Assembly (NCBI GenBank): GCA_035528435.1 | Contig: DATKYN010000051.1 | Coordinates: 1 to 10,657, forward strand | DNA length: 10,657 bases | Reading direction: 5' to 3' | DNA from: SG8-40 sp035528435 | Lineage (GTDB): Bacteria; Pseudomonadota; Gammaproteobacteria; Burkholderiales; Eutrophovitaceae | Shown: piece after piece, positions 1 through 6,136 of the stretch | Position numbering within the stretch: the stretch's first letter is position 1 | How the letters are laid out: each line of letters starts with the position of its first letter | Position numbers and translations under genes: made by a program | The notes under the pieces: generated by a model | What the model saw: only the letters and a program-made list of their open reading frames with translations | Database searches by the model: none | What the model was told of the DNA's origin: nothing

Positions 1-604
1 GGTCAAGCCGCGGGTCGGGCACGGGAACCGGATTAGAAACAGGAAAATCGAGGGTGCCGGCCCAGATCGGCAAGGCGTAGTCTTCTTCGTCATCCTGGGG
101 CGGCCCGGTGCGGATTTTCGCGGACGCCTCCACGATGTCCATGCGCAAAACCATCGTCTGCTCCAACTCGGCCGCGCTAACCGGGCGTAACGTCTCCCAA
201 CGCCCCGGCACGATCTGATCCGTGACGCACTTGAGCGCCTGCTCGCGCTCATCCGCTGCGACCAGCTCTGCCGAGCCGAGCATGACCACGGAGCGGTAGT
301 TCACCGACGAGTGAAGGCCGGAGCGCGCCAGAACCAAACCGTCAACCAGCGTGACAGTGACACAAATCGGTTGCGACGACGCAAGGGCATTGAGCATTCT
401 TCCCTGCGCTGACCCGTGCAAATACAACACGCGCTCATTGCGCCCGTAAGCCATCGGCAAAACGTAAGGTTGGCCGTTCGCGACAAAGCCAACGTGACAC
501 ACAAACGCCTCGTCGAGTATCGCGGCCACTGTCTCGAAATCGTGGTGACCGCGCGTCGGGTAGCGGTGCAACTCGGTTCTGCTGGATTTCAGATCATCGT
601 TCAT
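1..604 (-). CDS. Pyridoxamine 5'-phosphate oxidase-like FMN-binding protein (3' end outside window)
   Basis: The reading frame is open from an ATG at 604-602 to the left edge, giving 201 residues with no stop. It has the split-barrel flavin-binding pattern of the pyridoxamine-phosphate-oxidase-like family often annotated as 'flavin-nucleotide-binding' or NimA-like: YLHGSAQGRML at about residues 61-71, HSSVNYRSVVMLG at 98-110, and the acidic GPPQDDEEDYALPIWAG tail at 167-183. Proteins of this group bind FMN or a related cofactor and act as cytoplasmic oxidoreductases; their substrates are mostly unknown. The tail motif normally lies close to the C-terminus, so I infer that few residues are missing. 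The start is supported by a GGTGAG ribosome site 6 bases upstream. A terminator-like hairpin ends only 18 bases before the ATG, so transcription probably starts or is controlled very close to it. The family call is good; the reaction is not known. Confidence 0.82.
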   Translation of the reverse strand, partial: MNDDLKSSRTELHRYPTRGHHDFETVAAILDEAFVCHVGFVANGQPYVLPMAYGRNERVLYLHGSAQGRMLNALASSQPICVTVTLVDGLVLARSGLHSSVNYRSVVMLGSAELVAADEREQALKCVTDQIVPGRWETLRPVSAAELEQTMVLRMDIVEASAKIRTGPPQDDEEDYALPIWAGTLDFPVSNPVPVPDPRLD

Positions 605-622
605 GAACACTCACCGGAAACA

Positions 623-648
623 AAAGCCGTGCACGCAGGCACGGCTTT
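623..648 (-). terminator. Rho-independent terminator-like hairpin downstream of the cytochrome c' gene
   Basis: Bases 623-632 and 639-648 form a perfect 10-bp inverted repeat (AAAGCCGTGC / GCACGGCTTT) with a 6-base loop. On the minus strand the stem ends in CTTT and runs on into TGTTTCC, so the U-rich tail reads TTTTGTTT. This is the classical intrinsic terminator form in the direction of the cytochrome c' gene, whose stop lies about 60 bases upstream. The next gene starts 18 bases beyond it. Confidence 0.7.
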
Positions 649-660
649 CGGAGCGTGATT

Positions 661-687
661 GGAAACCGGCCGGACCCGGCGGTTTCC
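661..687 (-). other. GC-rich stem-loop between cytochrome c' stop and terminator
   Basis: GGAAACCG at 661-668 pairs perfectly with CGGTTTCC at 680-687 around an 11-base loop, and two G-U pairs could extend the stem outward. No T-run follows on either strand, so it is not a complete intrinsic terminator by itself. It begins about 24 bases after the cytochrome c' stop codon in the direction of transcription and may be a pause site or a 3'-end stabilising structure. That role is inference. Confidence 0.5.
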
Positions 688-710
688 GGGATGGCCGCTA
701 CTGGCGTCTT

Positions 711-1157
711 CTACTTGTTTCGATATTTGTCATGACACGCCTTGCAGGACTGCCCGGCTTCGCCTAACTGTTCCTTGGCGGCGTCGAAATTGCCGGTCCT
801 GGCGACCTTATCAAGCGCAGCCACTTCCTGCTGCATCTTTTCCAGTTTCGCCTTGAAGTCATCCATGTCCAGCCAGATTTCAGGTTTGGCTTTGGTCTCC
901 CCGGCTTCCGAGCCCGGGGTAAATCCCTCGAGCGGAAGCTTGCTCATGAATGCGACTATCTCCGCATTACGCGCAAACACCGCGGCGTCGTAGGGCTTCT
1001 TGCCCTTGACCATCGCCGCCATTGATCCGAAGTTCCAGCCGATAACCGCAAACACACCCTGTCTGTACTTGATCGCCTGTTCCGGTTTTTGGGCCATCGC
1101 ATGTTGTGCAAAGGCGACGAAGATGACTGCCAACAGCAAAGACCATACGCGCTTCAT
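711..1157 (-). CDS. Cytochrome c' (periplasmic, class II cytochrome c)
   Basis: The 148-residue product begins with a signal peptide (MKRVWSLLLAVIFVAFAQHA, cleavage probably near AMA-Q, residues 20-23). A four-helix-bundle domain follows, ending in the single haem-attachment motif CKACH at residues 138-142, just before the C-terminus. The placement of CXXCH at the end, the N-terminal YRQGVFAVIGWNF (31-43) and the length are those of class II cytochrome c'. These proteins usually carry a five-coordinate haem that binds NO or CO, and they act in the periplasm in NO tolerance or electron transfer; which applies here is not shown. The start is firm, with GGAGGA 5 bases before the ATG. It lies 107 bases downstream of the DUF2905 gene on the same strand, so it may have its own promoter, but I see no convincing -35/-10 pair. 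A double hairpin follows the gene. Confidence 0.92.
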   Translation of the reverse strand: MKRVWSLLLAVIFVAFAQHAMAQKPEQAIKYRQGVFAVIGWNFGSMAAMVKGKKPYDAAVFARNAEIVAFMSKLPLEGFTPGSEAGETKAKPEIWLDMDDFKAKLEKMQQEVAALDKVARTGNFDAAKEQLGEAGQSCKACHDKYRNK

Positions 1158-1264
1158 GTTGTCCTCCGGTTCGTTCTATTGAGAATCCCGCATTGGAAAA
1201 ACGTTGCTACGCAAACACACATCCGGGCGAGCCGGTTCAATCCGCTTCTGATTTTGCAACGGCC

Positions 1265-1465
1265 TTAGCGGCGCAGAATCCATAGTATCAGCGTCACAAC
1301 CGCCGAAATCAACAATCCGGTCGTTATCGGGAAAAAGAAATCGAAGCCGTCGCGCTGCACATGAATATCCCCCGGCAAACGTCCGAGACCAAGCCGTGAC
1401 AACCACGGCCAGAGCACGCCCAGTAGCATCAGGCCTGCACCAACGAGGATCAACCAGCGTGACAT
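1265..1465 (-). CDS. DUF2905-type small membrane protein
   Basis: This 66-residue protein is almost entirely two hydrophobic helices: residues about 2-20 (SRWLILVGAGLMLLGVLWP) and about 44-64 (FFPITTGLLISAVVTLILWI). A short loop between them contains GRLPGDIHVQRDGFDFFFP. The GRLPGDI..... FFFPI pattern between two membrane spans is the signature I associate with DUF2905, a family of conserved inner-membrane proteins of unknown function. I chose ATG 1465 because homologues begin at MSRWL; the longer open frame upstream would run into queG. The start lies 4 bases after the queG stop, with GGGAG about 11 bases upstream, so the gene is almost certainly co-transcribed and probably translationally coupled with queG. 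The basic C-terminus (RR) would sit in the cytoplasm. Confidence 0.85.
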   Translation of the reverse strand: MSRWLILVGAGLMLLGVLWPWLSRLGLGRLPGDIHVQRDGFDFFFPITTGLLISAVVTLILWILRR

Positions 1466-1469
1466 GGGA

Positions 1470-2561
1470 TCAATTCTCCCGGTTTGCGGGACGCGCCCCC
1501 GAAACCGCAGCGCCGTGCTGTTCAAGAGCCCACTGCACATGCTCGCGTACCAATGCAGAAGGATGGTCTGAGCGGGCCCTCAGCGCCGCGATAATCCCGG
1601 GCGAAGCAGGCGCATTTCCGAGCGCGCAGGCAATGTTGCGCAACCAGCGTTCGTGGCCGATGCGTCGAATGGCACTACCGCGCGTGTTGCGATCAAACGT
1701 CTGTTCGTCCCACGCGAACAAGTCCACCAGCTTTGATGCGTCCAGGTCATGACGCACGTCGAAATCGGGTAGCGATGCTCTTTGAGCGAACCGGTTCCAG
1801 GGGCACACGAGCTGGCAATCGTCACAGCCGTAAATGCGGTTTCCCATCAAAGGCCGCAGCTCGACAGGGATGGATCCCTTGTGCTCGATCGTCAGATAGG
1901 AAACACATCGCCGCGCGTCCAGTTTATAAGGGCCAATAATCGCTTTCGTCGGACAGATGTCGATGCAGCGCGTGCAACTTCCGCAGTGATCGGGCTGCGC
2001 TTTATCGACAGGCAGGCCAAGGTCGGTGTAAATCTCACCCAGAAAGAACCAGGAACCGGCATCCCGATTCAATAACAGCGTGTGTTTACCACGCCAGCCG
2101 GTCCCGGCTTTGACTGCCAACTCGACCTCCATCACCGGCGCGCTGTCAGTAAATACCCGGTAACCAAATTCCCCAACCGCCTCGCGAATGCGCCGCGCCA
2201 GTTTTTCGAGGCGATTACGCAGCACCTTGTGGTAGTCGCGCCCCATCGCGTAACGCGCTACGTAGGCCCGCTCTGGATCATCGAGAATACCGTCCGCACA
2301 AGCAACGGCCGCAGGCATGTAATTCATTCGCACGCTGATCACGCGCCGGGTGCCGGCCACAAGCTCCGCTGGGCGTGTGCGCCGGGTACCGTGCGCGGCC
2401 ATGAAATCCATATCGCCCTGGTAACCGCTATTGAGCCATTCCTGCAGCCGCAGCTCCGCGACGGACAGATCGCAGTCAGCGATTCCGGTTTGTTCGAACC
2501 CGAGTTCCTGCGCCCACCGCCTGATGTTCTCGCGTAGCCGCGTCAGAGATTCCTCTGTCAT
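1470..2561 (-). CDS. queG: Epoxyqueuosine reductase
   Basis: QueG reduces epoxyqueuosine to queuosine at the wobble position (34) of tRNAs with GUN anticodons, using cobalamin and two 4Fe-4S clusters. The 363-residue protein is full length for the family. The first ferredoxin-like motif, CGSCTRCIDICPTKAI, places cysteines at 193, 196, 199 and 203. The remaining ligands are Cys219 (ARRCVSY) and CDDCQLVCPWN with Cys246, 249 and 253. The conserved FTDSAPVMEVELAVKAG block (137-153) carries the acidic residue (Asp139) matching the proposed catalytic Asp of the family. A short HEAT-like C-terminal region follows (about 302-350). Its ATG overlaps the stop of the upstream lipoprotein gene (ATGA at 2561-2558), and a DUF2905 gene follows 4 bases after its stop. 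No other queuosine-pathway gene is in the window. Confidence 0.96.
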   Translation of the reverse strand: MTEESLTRLRENIRRWAQELGFEQTGIADCDLSVAELRLQEWLNSGYQGDMDFMAAHGTRRTRPAELVAGTRRVISVRMNYMPAAVACADGILDDPERAYVARYAMGRDYHKVLRNRLEKLARRIREAVGEFGYRVFTDSAPVMEVELAVKAGTGWRGKHTLLLNRDAGSWFFLGEIYTDLGLPVDKAQPDHCGSCTRCIDICPTKAIIGPYKLDARRCVSYLTIEHKGSIPVELRPLMGNRIYGCDDCQLVCPWNRFAQRASLPDFDVRHDLDASKLVDLFAWDEQTFDRNTRGSAIRRIGHERWLRNIACALGNAPASPGIIAALRARSDHPSALVREHVQWALEQHGAAVSGARPANREN

Positions 2562-3652
2562 TTCACGTCAACAGCTGATGCTGCGTCTCGCGCCCCGTTT
2601 TCCCTCAACATATCATCCAACAGGCGCGTTTCACCATGCTGCATCAGGAAAAACGCCGTGTCCGGCACGCCAACCCGGGCAAGCGATTGCGCCAACATCA
2701 TCGGGGGTTCGTCCAGTCTCTCGTCAGTCAGGCGGAATGTTCCCCAATGCATGCCCACTGAGTAACGCGCGCGCAGATCAAGATGGGCCTGTACCGCCTC
2801 ATCGGTATTGACATGCATCGTTTTCATGAACCAGCGTGGTTCATAGGCCCCGACCGGAATCATCGCAAGGTCGAAACCACCAAATCGTTCGCCAAGATCG
2901 GACAGATCCGGCGAGTAACCGAAATCGCCGCCAAAAAATATTCGCTGCGCCTGATGCTCGATAATCCATCCGCCCCACAGTGTGCGATTGCGGTCCCACG
3001 GCGTGCGCGCGCTCCAGTGTTGTACTGGCACGAAGTAGAACTTCATCCCCGGGAAGCTGACCACATCATCCCAATCGTGTTCGCTTACATTGGCGACCCC
3101 CTTCCCCGTCGCCCAGTCGCGCAGATTCAGTCCAACCAGATAACGCGGCGGCCCGCCAGGCTGACGGGCAAGTTGCTGCAATGTCGCCAGATCAAGGTGG
3201 TCGTAATGGCTGTGTGAGATCAAAACAACATCGATGTGCGGTAGTTCGTCGAAAGACAGCGGCGGTGGCATATGCCGCTTTGGCCCGAGAAAAGAGAACG
3301 GAGAAGCGCGCCCGGTCAGGTGTGGGTCGGTCATGATGTTCATTCCACCCCATTGGATCAGGAAGGTATCGTGACCAAGCCAGGTCAGTGTATTGACGCT
3401 CCTGTTCGCACCGAGAAATGCGACGTCCGGGCGAATCAAGGCAAATTCGTATCCGCCATCCGGGTCTGCTGGCACACCTTCGCGCCAGCGCTGCCATCGC
3501 CACTTCCAGAAACTGTTCTTCGGCGCATGCGCATAGCGGTTGGTAAAGCCATTTTCCGTGTGATGCATTTTCACGGGACTATAATTCGGATTGCCGTGGC
3601 AGGCAGACAGCGCGACCATGCCGGCGACAAGAAAAATGACTGGCAAACGCAT
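2558..3652 (-). CDS. NAPE-PLD-like metallo-beta-lactamase-fold lipoprotein
   Basis: The 364-residue product is a metallo-hydrolase of the UlaG/NAPE-PLD branch of the metallo-beta-lactamase fold. Visible metal-ligand motifs are HSHYDH (His147, His149, Asp151, His152), His212 in HWSARTPWDRN, Asp243 in FGGDFGYS and His302 in GMHWGTF. TWLGHDTFLIQWGG (90-103) and TDP....SPFSFLGPKR (108-126) are typical of bacterial relatives of N-acyl-phosphatidylethanolamine phospholipase D. I infer a phosphodiesterase-type activity, possibly on lipids; the substrate is unproven. I chose ATG 3652 rather than longer in-frame starts up to 3757 because it gives a lipoprotein signal peptide ending in the lipobox LSAC (Cys18) and has an AAGAGAG ribosome site. 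The protein is therefore probably membrane-anchored outside the cytoplasm. It is first of an apparent operon with queG and is divergent from the threonate dehydrogenase gene. Confidence 0.9.
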   Translation of the reverse strand: MRLPVIFLVAGMVALSACHGNPNYSPVKMHHTENGFTNRYAHAPKNSFWKWRWQRWREGVPADPDGGYEFALIRPDVAFLGANRSVNTLTWLGHDTFLIQWGGMNIMTDPHLTGRASPFSFLGPKRHMPPPLSFDELPHIDVVLISHSHYDHLDLATLQQLARQPGGPPRYLVGLNLRDWATGKGVANVSEHDWDDVVSFPGMKFYFVPVQHWSARTPWDRNRTLWGGWIIEHQAQRIFFGGDFGYSPDLSDLGERFGGFDLAMIPVGAYEPRWFMKTMHVNTDEAVQAHLDLRARYSVGMHWGTFRLTDERLDEPPMMLAQSLARVGVPDTAFFLMQHGETRLLDDMLRENGARDAASAVDVK

Positions 3653-3731
3653 TGCGACTCTCTTGCGTGTTGGTAAGTGTCTTCCCTGCATATGCGACCA
3701 ATGTTGTGCAGCCCTCATTTTGCCACTGACA

Positions 3732-3762
3732 CACTGTAATTGTGGCTGCACCGTCACTGTAA
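3732..3762. repeat. Direct repeat CACTGTAA x2 in the divergent intergenic region
   Basis: CACTGTAA occurs at 3732-3739 and again at 3755-3762, with starts 23 bases apart (a little over two helical turns). A related CACTGAC begins at 3724. The repeats lie in the 132-base gap between the divergent lipoprotein and threonate dehydrogenase starts. That position would suit a regulator's binding site, but no regulator gene is in the window and this is only a possibility. Confidence 0.3.
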
Positions 3763-3771
3763 AACCAATTC

Positions 3772-3777
3772 GAGGGG
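3772..3777 (+). promoter_or_regulatory. Ribosome binding site fixing the GTG start of ltnD
   Basis: GAGGGG at 3772-3777 lies 7 bases before the GTG at 3785. This favours GTG 3785 over a longer in-frame TTG start at 3740, which has no comparable site and would add residues absent from the family. Confidence 0.65.
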
Positions 3778-3784
3778 AATCATC

Positions 3785-4726
3785 GTGAGCAGAACAAAAA
3801 TACCATCAGTCGGCATCATTGGGCTGGGTTCAATGGGAATGGGCGTTGCGCGCACACTTCTCTCGAAAGGCTTCCCGACCCACGCATTCGATATCCGCGC
3901 AAAGGCGCGAAACGCCTTTGCCACAGCCGGCGGGACCGCGCATCGTAGTCCGGCCGAAATGGCTGCGGAGTGCGACATCGTGATCGTACTCGTCGTCAAC
4001 GCGAAACAGACAGACGAAGTACTGTTTGGCAAGAACGGCGCAGCATCCGCCCTCAAGCCCGGCGGCGTAGTCATCGCCAGTGCAACGGTCGCACCCGAGA
4101 TTGCAACATCCCTGGGAGAACAACTCGGCGCGCTCGACCTGCTCATGCTCGATGCGCCAGTGTCCGGCGGTGCGGCCCGTGCCGCCAAGGGTGAATTGTC
4201 GATTATGGCATCCGGAGAACAAAAGGCGTTCCGCAAGGCCAAGCCGGTACTTGATGCGATCGCGGTAAAAGTCTACCGCCTCGGCGATTCCCCCGGGATG
4301 GGTTCGAAAGTCAAGATGATCAATCAATTGCTGGCCGGCGTGCACATTGCCTCGGCGTGCGAAGCGATCGCGCTCGGCATTCGCAGTGGCGCCGATCCGG
4401 ACGTATTGTATGAAGTCATCTCCAACAGCGCCGGTTCTTCCTGGATGTTCCAGAACCGGGTGCCGCACATTCTTGAAGGCGACTACAAGCCGCTGTCGGC
4501 AGTCAGCATTTTCGTCAAGGATCTGGGAATTGTTCTCGACACTGCGAAATCCATGAGCTTCCCTGCCCCTCTGACCGCCGCCGCGCACCAGCAATATCTT
4601 GCAGCGGCTGGGGCCGGACTGGCGGGCGAGGACGACTCAGCGGTGATCAAGGTTTACCAGAAACTGTCGGGAATCGAATTACCAAAAGCCCGCCGCAAGA
4701 AAAAGCGTAAAGCGACTCGCCCCTGA
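3785..4726 (+). CDS. ltnD: L-threonate dehydrogenase-type NAD(P)-dependent oxidoreductase
   Basis: This 313-residue member of the 3-hydroxyisobutyrate dehydrogenase family most resembles LtnD, which oxidises L-threonate at C2 to 2-oxo-tetronate with NAD+. The Rossmann motif GLGSMG is at 13-18. The substrate-binding loop DAPVSGG is at 123-129. The catalytic lysine pattern G-x3-K-x2-N is met by Lys177 and Asn180 in GSKVKMINQLL. The segment VISNSAGSSWMFQNRVPHI (211-229) and the FVKDLGIVLDTA and GEDDSAVIK blocks are characteristic of the LtnD/YgbJ group rather than of tartronate semialdehyde reductase or valine-pathway enzymes. The C-terminus ends in an unusual run of basic residues, KARRKKKRK (301-309). 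The usual threonate partners (kinase LtnK, isomerase, aldolase) are absent from the window, so the physiological substrate is inferred from family likeness. The gene is convergent with the HEAT-TPR gene, with 15 bases between stops. Confidence 0.85.
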   Translation: MSRTKIPSVGIIGLGSMGMGVARTLLSKGFPTHAFDIRAKARNAFATAGGTAHRSPAEMAAECDIVIVLVVNAKQTDEVLFGKNGAASALKPGGVVIASATVAPEIATSLGEQLGALDLLMLDAPVSGGAARAAKGELSIMASGEQKAFRKAKPVLDAIAVKVYRLGDSPGMGSKVKMINQLLAGVHIASACEAIALGIRSGADPDVLYEVISNSAGSSWMFQNRVPHILEGDYKPLSAVSIFVKDLGIVLDTAKSMSFPAPLTAAAHQQYLAAAGAGLAGEDDSAVIKVYQKLSGIELPKARRKKKRKATRP

Positions 4727-4741
4727 CAGGCACGGAGATCA

Positions 4742-5389
4742 TCAGATCCGGTCGTTGTCCAGACGCTGCTCCAGATCGCGCAGGATCAGCGCCACCTCAA
4801 TCAGGTTGGGGTTGAGGTCGAGCGCCCGCCGGAAATACTCGGCCGAGCGCGATGCATCGGAACGTTCCAGCCAGATTTCGCCGCAGCTTTGCATCGCGCC
4901 AAAATGGTACGGGTTGAGCCGGATCGTTTGCTGATAATCAGCGAGCGCACGATCGTAATCCCCGAGGTGGTTGTACGCATCGCCGCGTTTGTTCCAGGCT
5001 TCCGCGAACTCGGGCTTGTAGGCGATGATTTCGTCCAGCGTTTCGATCGCTTGTTCGATTTGTTTGTGTCTGATCATCACGATGCTTCGCTGAAATGACC
5101 CATCCACGCTGAGATCATTGGCGCGTAACCACAATCCCCACAAAGCCTGCTCTGCCATGCCGCGCACCAGCGGCTCGTAGTCGTATAAGCCCTGCAACAT
5201 ATAGGGCACGTCATCCGACGTCCCGACTTCGGCAAGCCGTGCCAGGCCCTCGCGACGCTCGCGACTATCGGCACTATCAAGCTGCGCCAGGGCTTCCTCG
5301 CGCGACATCAGTTCACCCCAACCCGCCGCGAGTGCGCCGCTCGTACCCAGCACCAGACATGCTGTCACCAGGACATGACTAAATCGCAT
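4742..5389 (-). CDS. Exported HEAT-repeat/TPR protein, downstream paralogue
   Basis: The 215-residue protein starts with a signal peptide (MRFSHVLVTACLVLGTSGAL, cleavage probably near ALAA, residues 19-22). A HEAT-like helical repeat follows at about 30-90, containing EVGTSDD and LYDYEPLVRGMAEQALWGLW. Then come tetratricopeptide repeats at about 103-205, including EAWNKRGDAYNHLGDYDRAL and NPYHFGA..S.GEIWLE. Proteins of this kind are scaffolds for protein contacts, here probably in the periplasm; no catalytic motif is seen. Its sequence aligns without gaps to the gene immediately upstream, showing a tandem duplication. The ATG lies inside the upstream reading frame (11-base overlap) with a GGAGGA ribosome site, so the two are co-transcribed. 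The specific function is unknown. Confidence 0.85.
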   Translation of the reverse strand: MRFSHVLVTACLVLGTSGALAAGWGELMSREEALAQLDSADSRERREGLARLAEVGTSDDVPYMLQGLYDYEPLVRGMAEQALWGLWLRANDLSVDGSFQRSIVMIRHKQIEQAIETLDEIIAYKPEFAEAWNKRGDAYNHLGDYDRALADYQQTIRLNPYHFGAMQSCGEIWLERSDASRSAEYFRRALDLNPNLIEVALILRDLEQRLDNDRI

Positions 5390-6068
5390 CGTCGTCTTCC
5401 TCCCCGAGTGCCCGTCTTATGGAATCAATATGCTCCTGCACACCGCGCATATTCGGATTAACCGTCAAAGCCTGCTCGAAATACCCGAGCGCGCGCCGGT
5501 ATTCGCGTTTTCGAAGCATCAACTGCCCGTAACCTGAGAGAGCACCGAAATGATATGGTTCCCTCTCTAGTACCTGTTCGACATCGGCGATGGATCGCTC
5601 ATCTTCGCCAACCATGAAATAGACAGTTGCCCGCTTGTTCCAGGCTTCGGTGAAGTCCGGGGCCAGCCGGATCAGTGCGCTGAAGCTGCGAACGGCGCTG
5701 GCAAACTGCCCTGCCCGCATCTGTTCGATTCCACGCTGCAGCATCCTGTCGTGCAGCGCGTTACCCGAGTGTGCCCAGATCTTCCAGATCGCGCTTTCTG
5801 CCAGCTTGCGCACCAGCGCATCACTATCGTAGAGGGCGCTGAACAACAGAGGCAGATCGTCGCTTGTGCCAACGGAACCCAGCGCTACGTAAGCACCGCG
5901 GCGCACGTCCGGATCGGGGTGCTCCAATCCTTGTAACACCTGCTCCCGGGTAAGCCCGGACGGTAAGTCCTGCGCCGCAGATTGCGCCGGAGCGAAAAGC
6001 GCAAAGGCCCAAAAAACGGCCATGACAAGCAGCGCGGGCCTTCGGGTTGTGGCACGAGCAGTCAACAT
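5379..6068 (-). CDS. Exported HEAT-repeat/TPR protein, upstream paralogue
   Basis: From ATG 6068 the product has 229 residues. The signal sequence has a basic start (TARATTRR) and a hydrophobic core (PALLVMAVFWAFALFAP), with likely cleavage near QSAA (29-32). The mature protein has one HEAT-like region at about 41-98 (HPDPDVRRGAYVALGSVGTS, LYDSDALVRKLAESAIWKIW) and TPR motifs at about 107-215 (EAWNKRATVYFMVGEDERSI, PYHFGALSGYGQLMLR, ALGYFEQALTVNPN). It ends in an acidic EEDDDAI tail. Residues 41-206 align without gaps to residues 30-195 of the downstream protein; my hand count is about 64 identities in 166. The TTG at 6137 would add residues before a well-formed signal peptide, so I prefer 6068, although its ribosome site (GGGC) is weak. 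It is divergent from the small secreted protein. I infer a periplasmic scaffold role; the partner is unknown. Confidence 0.83.
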   Translation of the reverse strand: MLTARATTRRPALLVMAVFWAFALFAPAQSAAQDLPSGLTREQVLQGLEHPDPDVRRGAYVALGSVGTSDDLPLLFSALYDSDALVRKLAESAIWKIWAHSGNALHDRMLQRGIEQMRAGQFASAVRSFSALIRLAPDFTEAWNKRATVYFMVGEDERSIADVEQVLEREPYHFGALSGYGQLMLRKREYRRALGYFEQALTVNPNMRGVQEHIDSIRRALGEEDDDAI

Positions 6069-6136
6069 GGTTACAATGCCCAGCTCTGATAGATTACAAA
6101 ATACTACTCCCAGCAAGCTCCCGGATAAACACGACA
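6069..6136. promoter_or_regulatory. Divergent intergenic region with probable promoters for both sides
   Basis: The 68 bases separate the HEAT-TPR gene (leftward) and the small secreted gene (rightward) and are visibly AT-richer than their surroundings (GATTACAAAATACTAC at about 6091-6106). Both genes must start transcription in or near this stretch. Rightward, TTACAA and TACAAA with an 18-base spacer is a possible -35/-10 pair. Leftward, TTTATC and TAGTAT with a 17-base spacer is possible. Both matches are weak. Confidence 0.3.

Noticed and set aside
1158..1264. Weak hairpin TTGC-TAC-GCAA with a nearby T-run between DUF2905 and cytochrome c'
   Set aside because: The stem is only 4 bp with a 3-base loop, too weak to call a terminator, and no convincing promoter elements accompany it.
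2082..2537. A 151-codon open frame on the plus strand opposite queG
   Set aside because: It lies entirely antisense to a full-length, motif-complete queG, and its translation shows no family motif. GC-rich genes commonly leave such antisense frames.
3653..3757. Longer start for the NAPE-PLD-like lipoprotein
   Set aside because: Starts upstream of 3652 would bury the lipoprotein signal peptide and lipobox inside the protein and lack a better ribosome site.
3830..4594. A 254-codon minus-strand frame opposite the ltnD-type gene
   Set aside because: It is rich in His, Arg, Cys and Gly with no recognisable domain, and the plus-strand frame has every catalytic motif of the dehydrogenase family.
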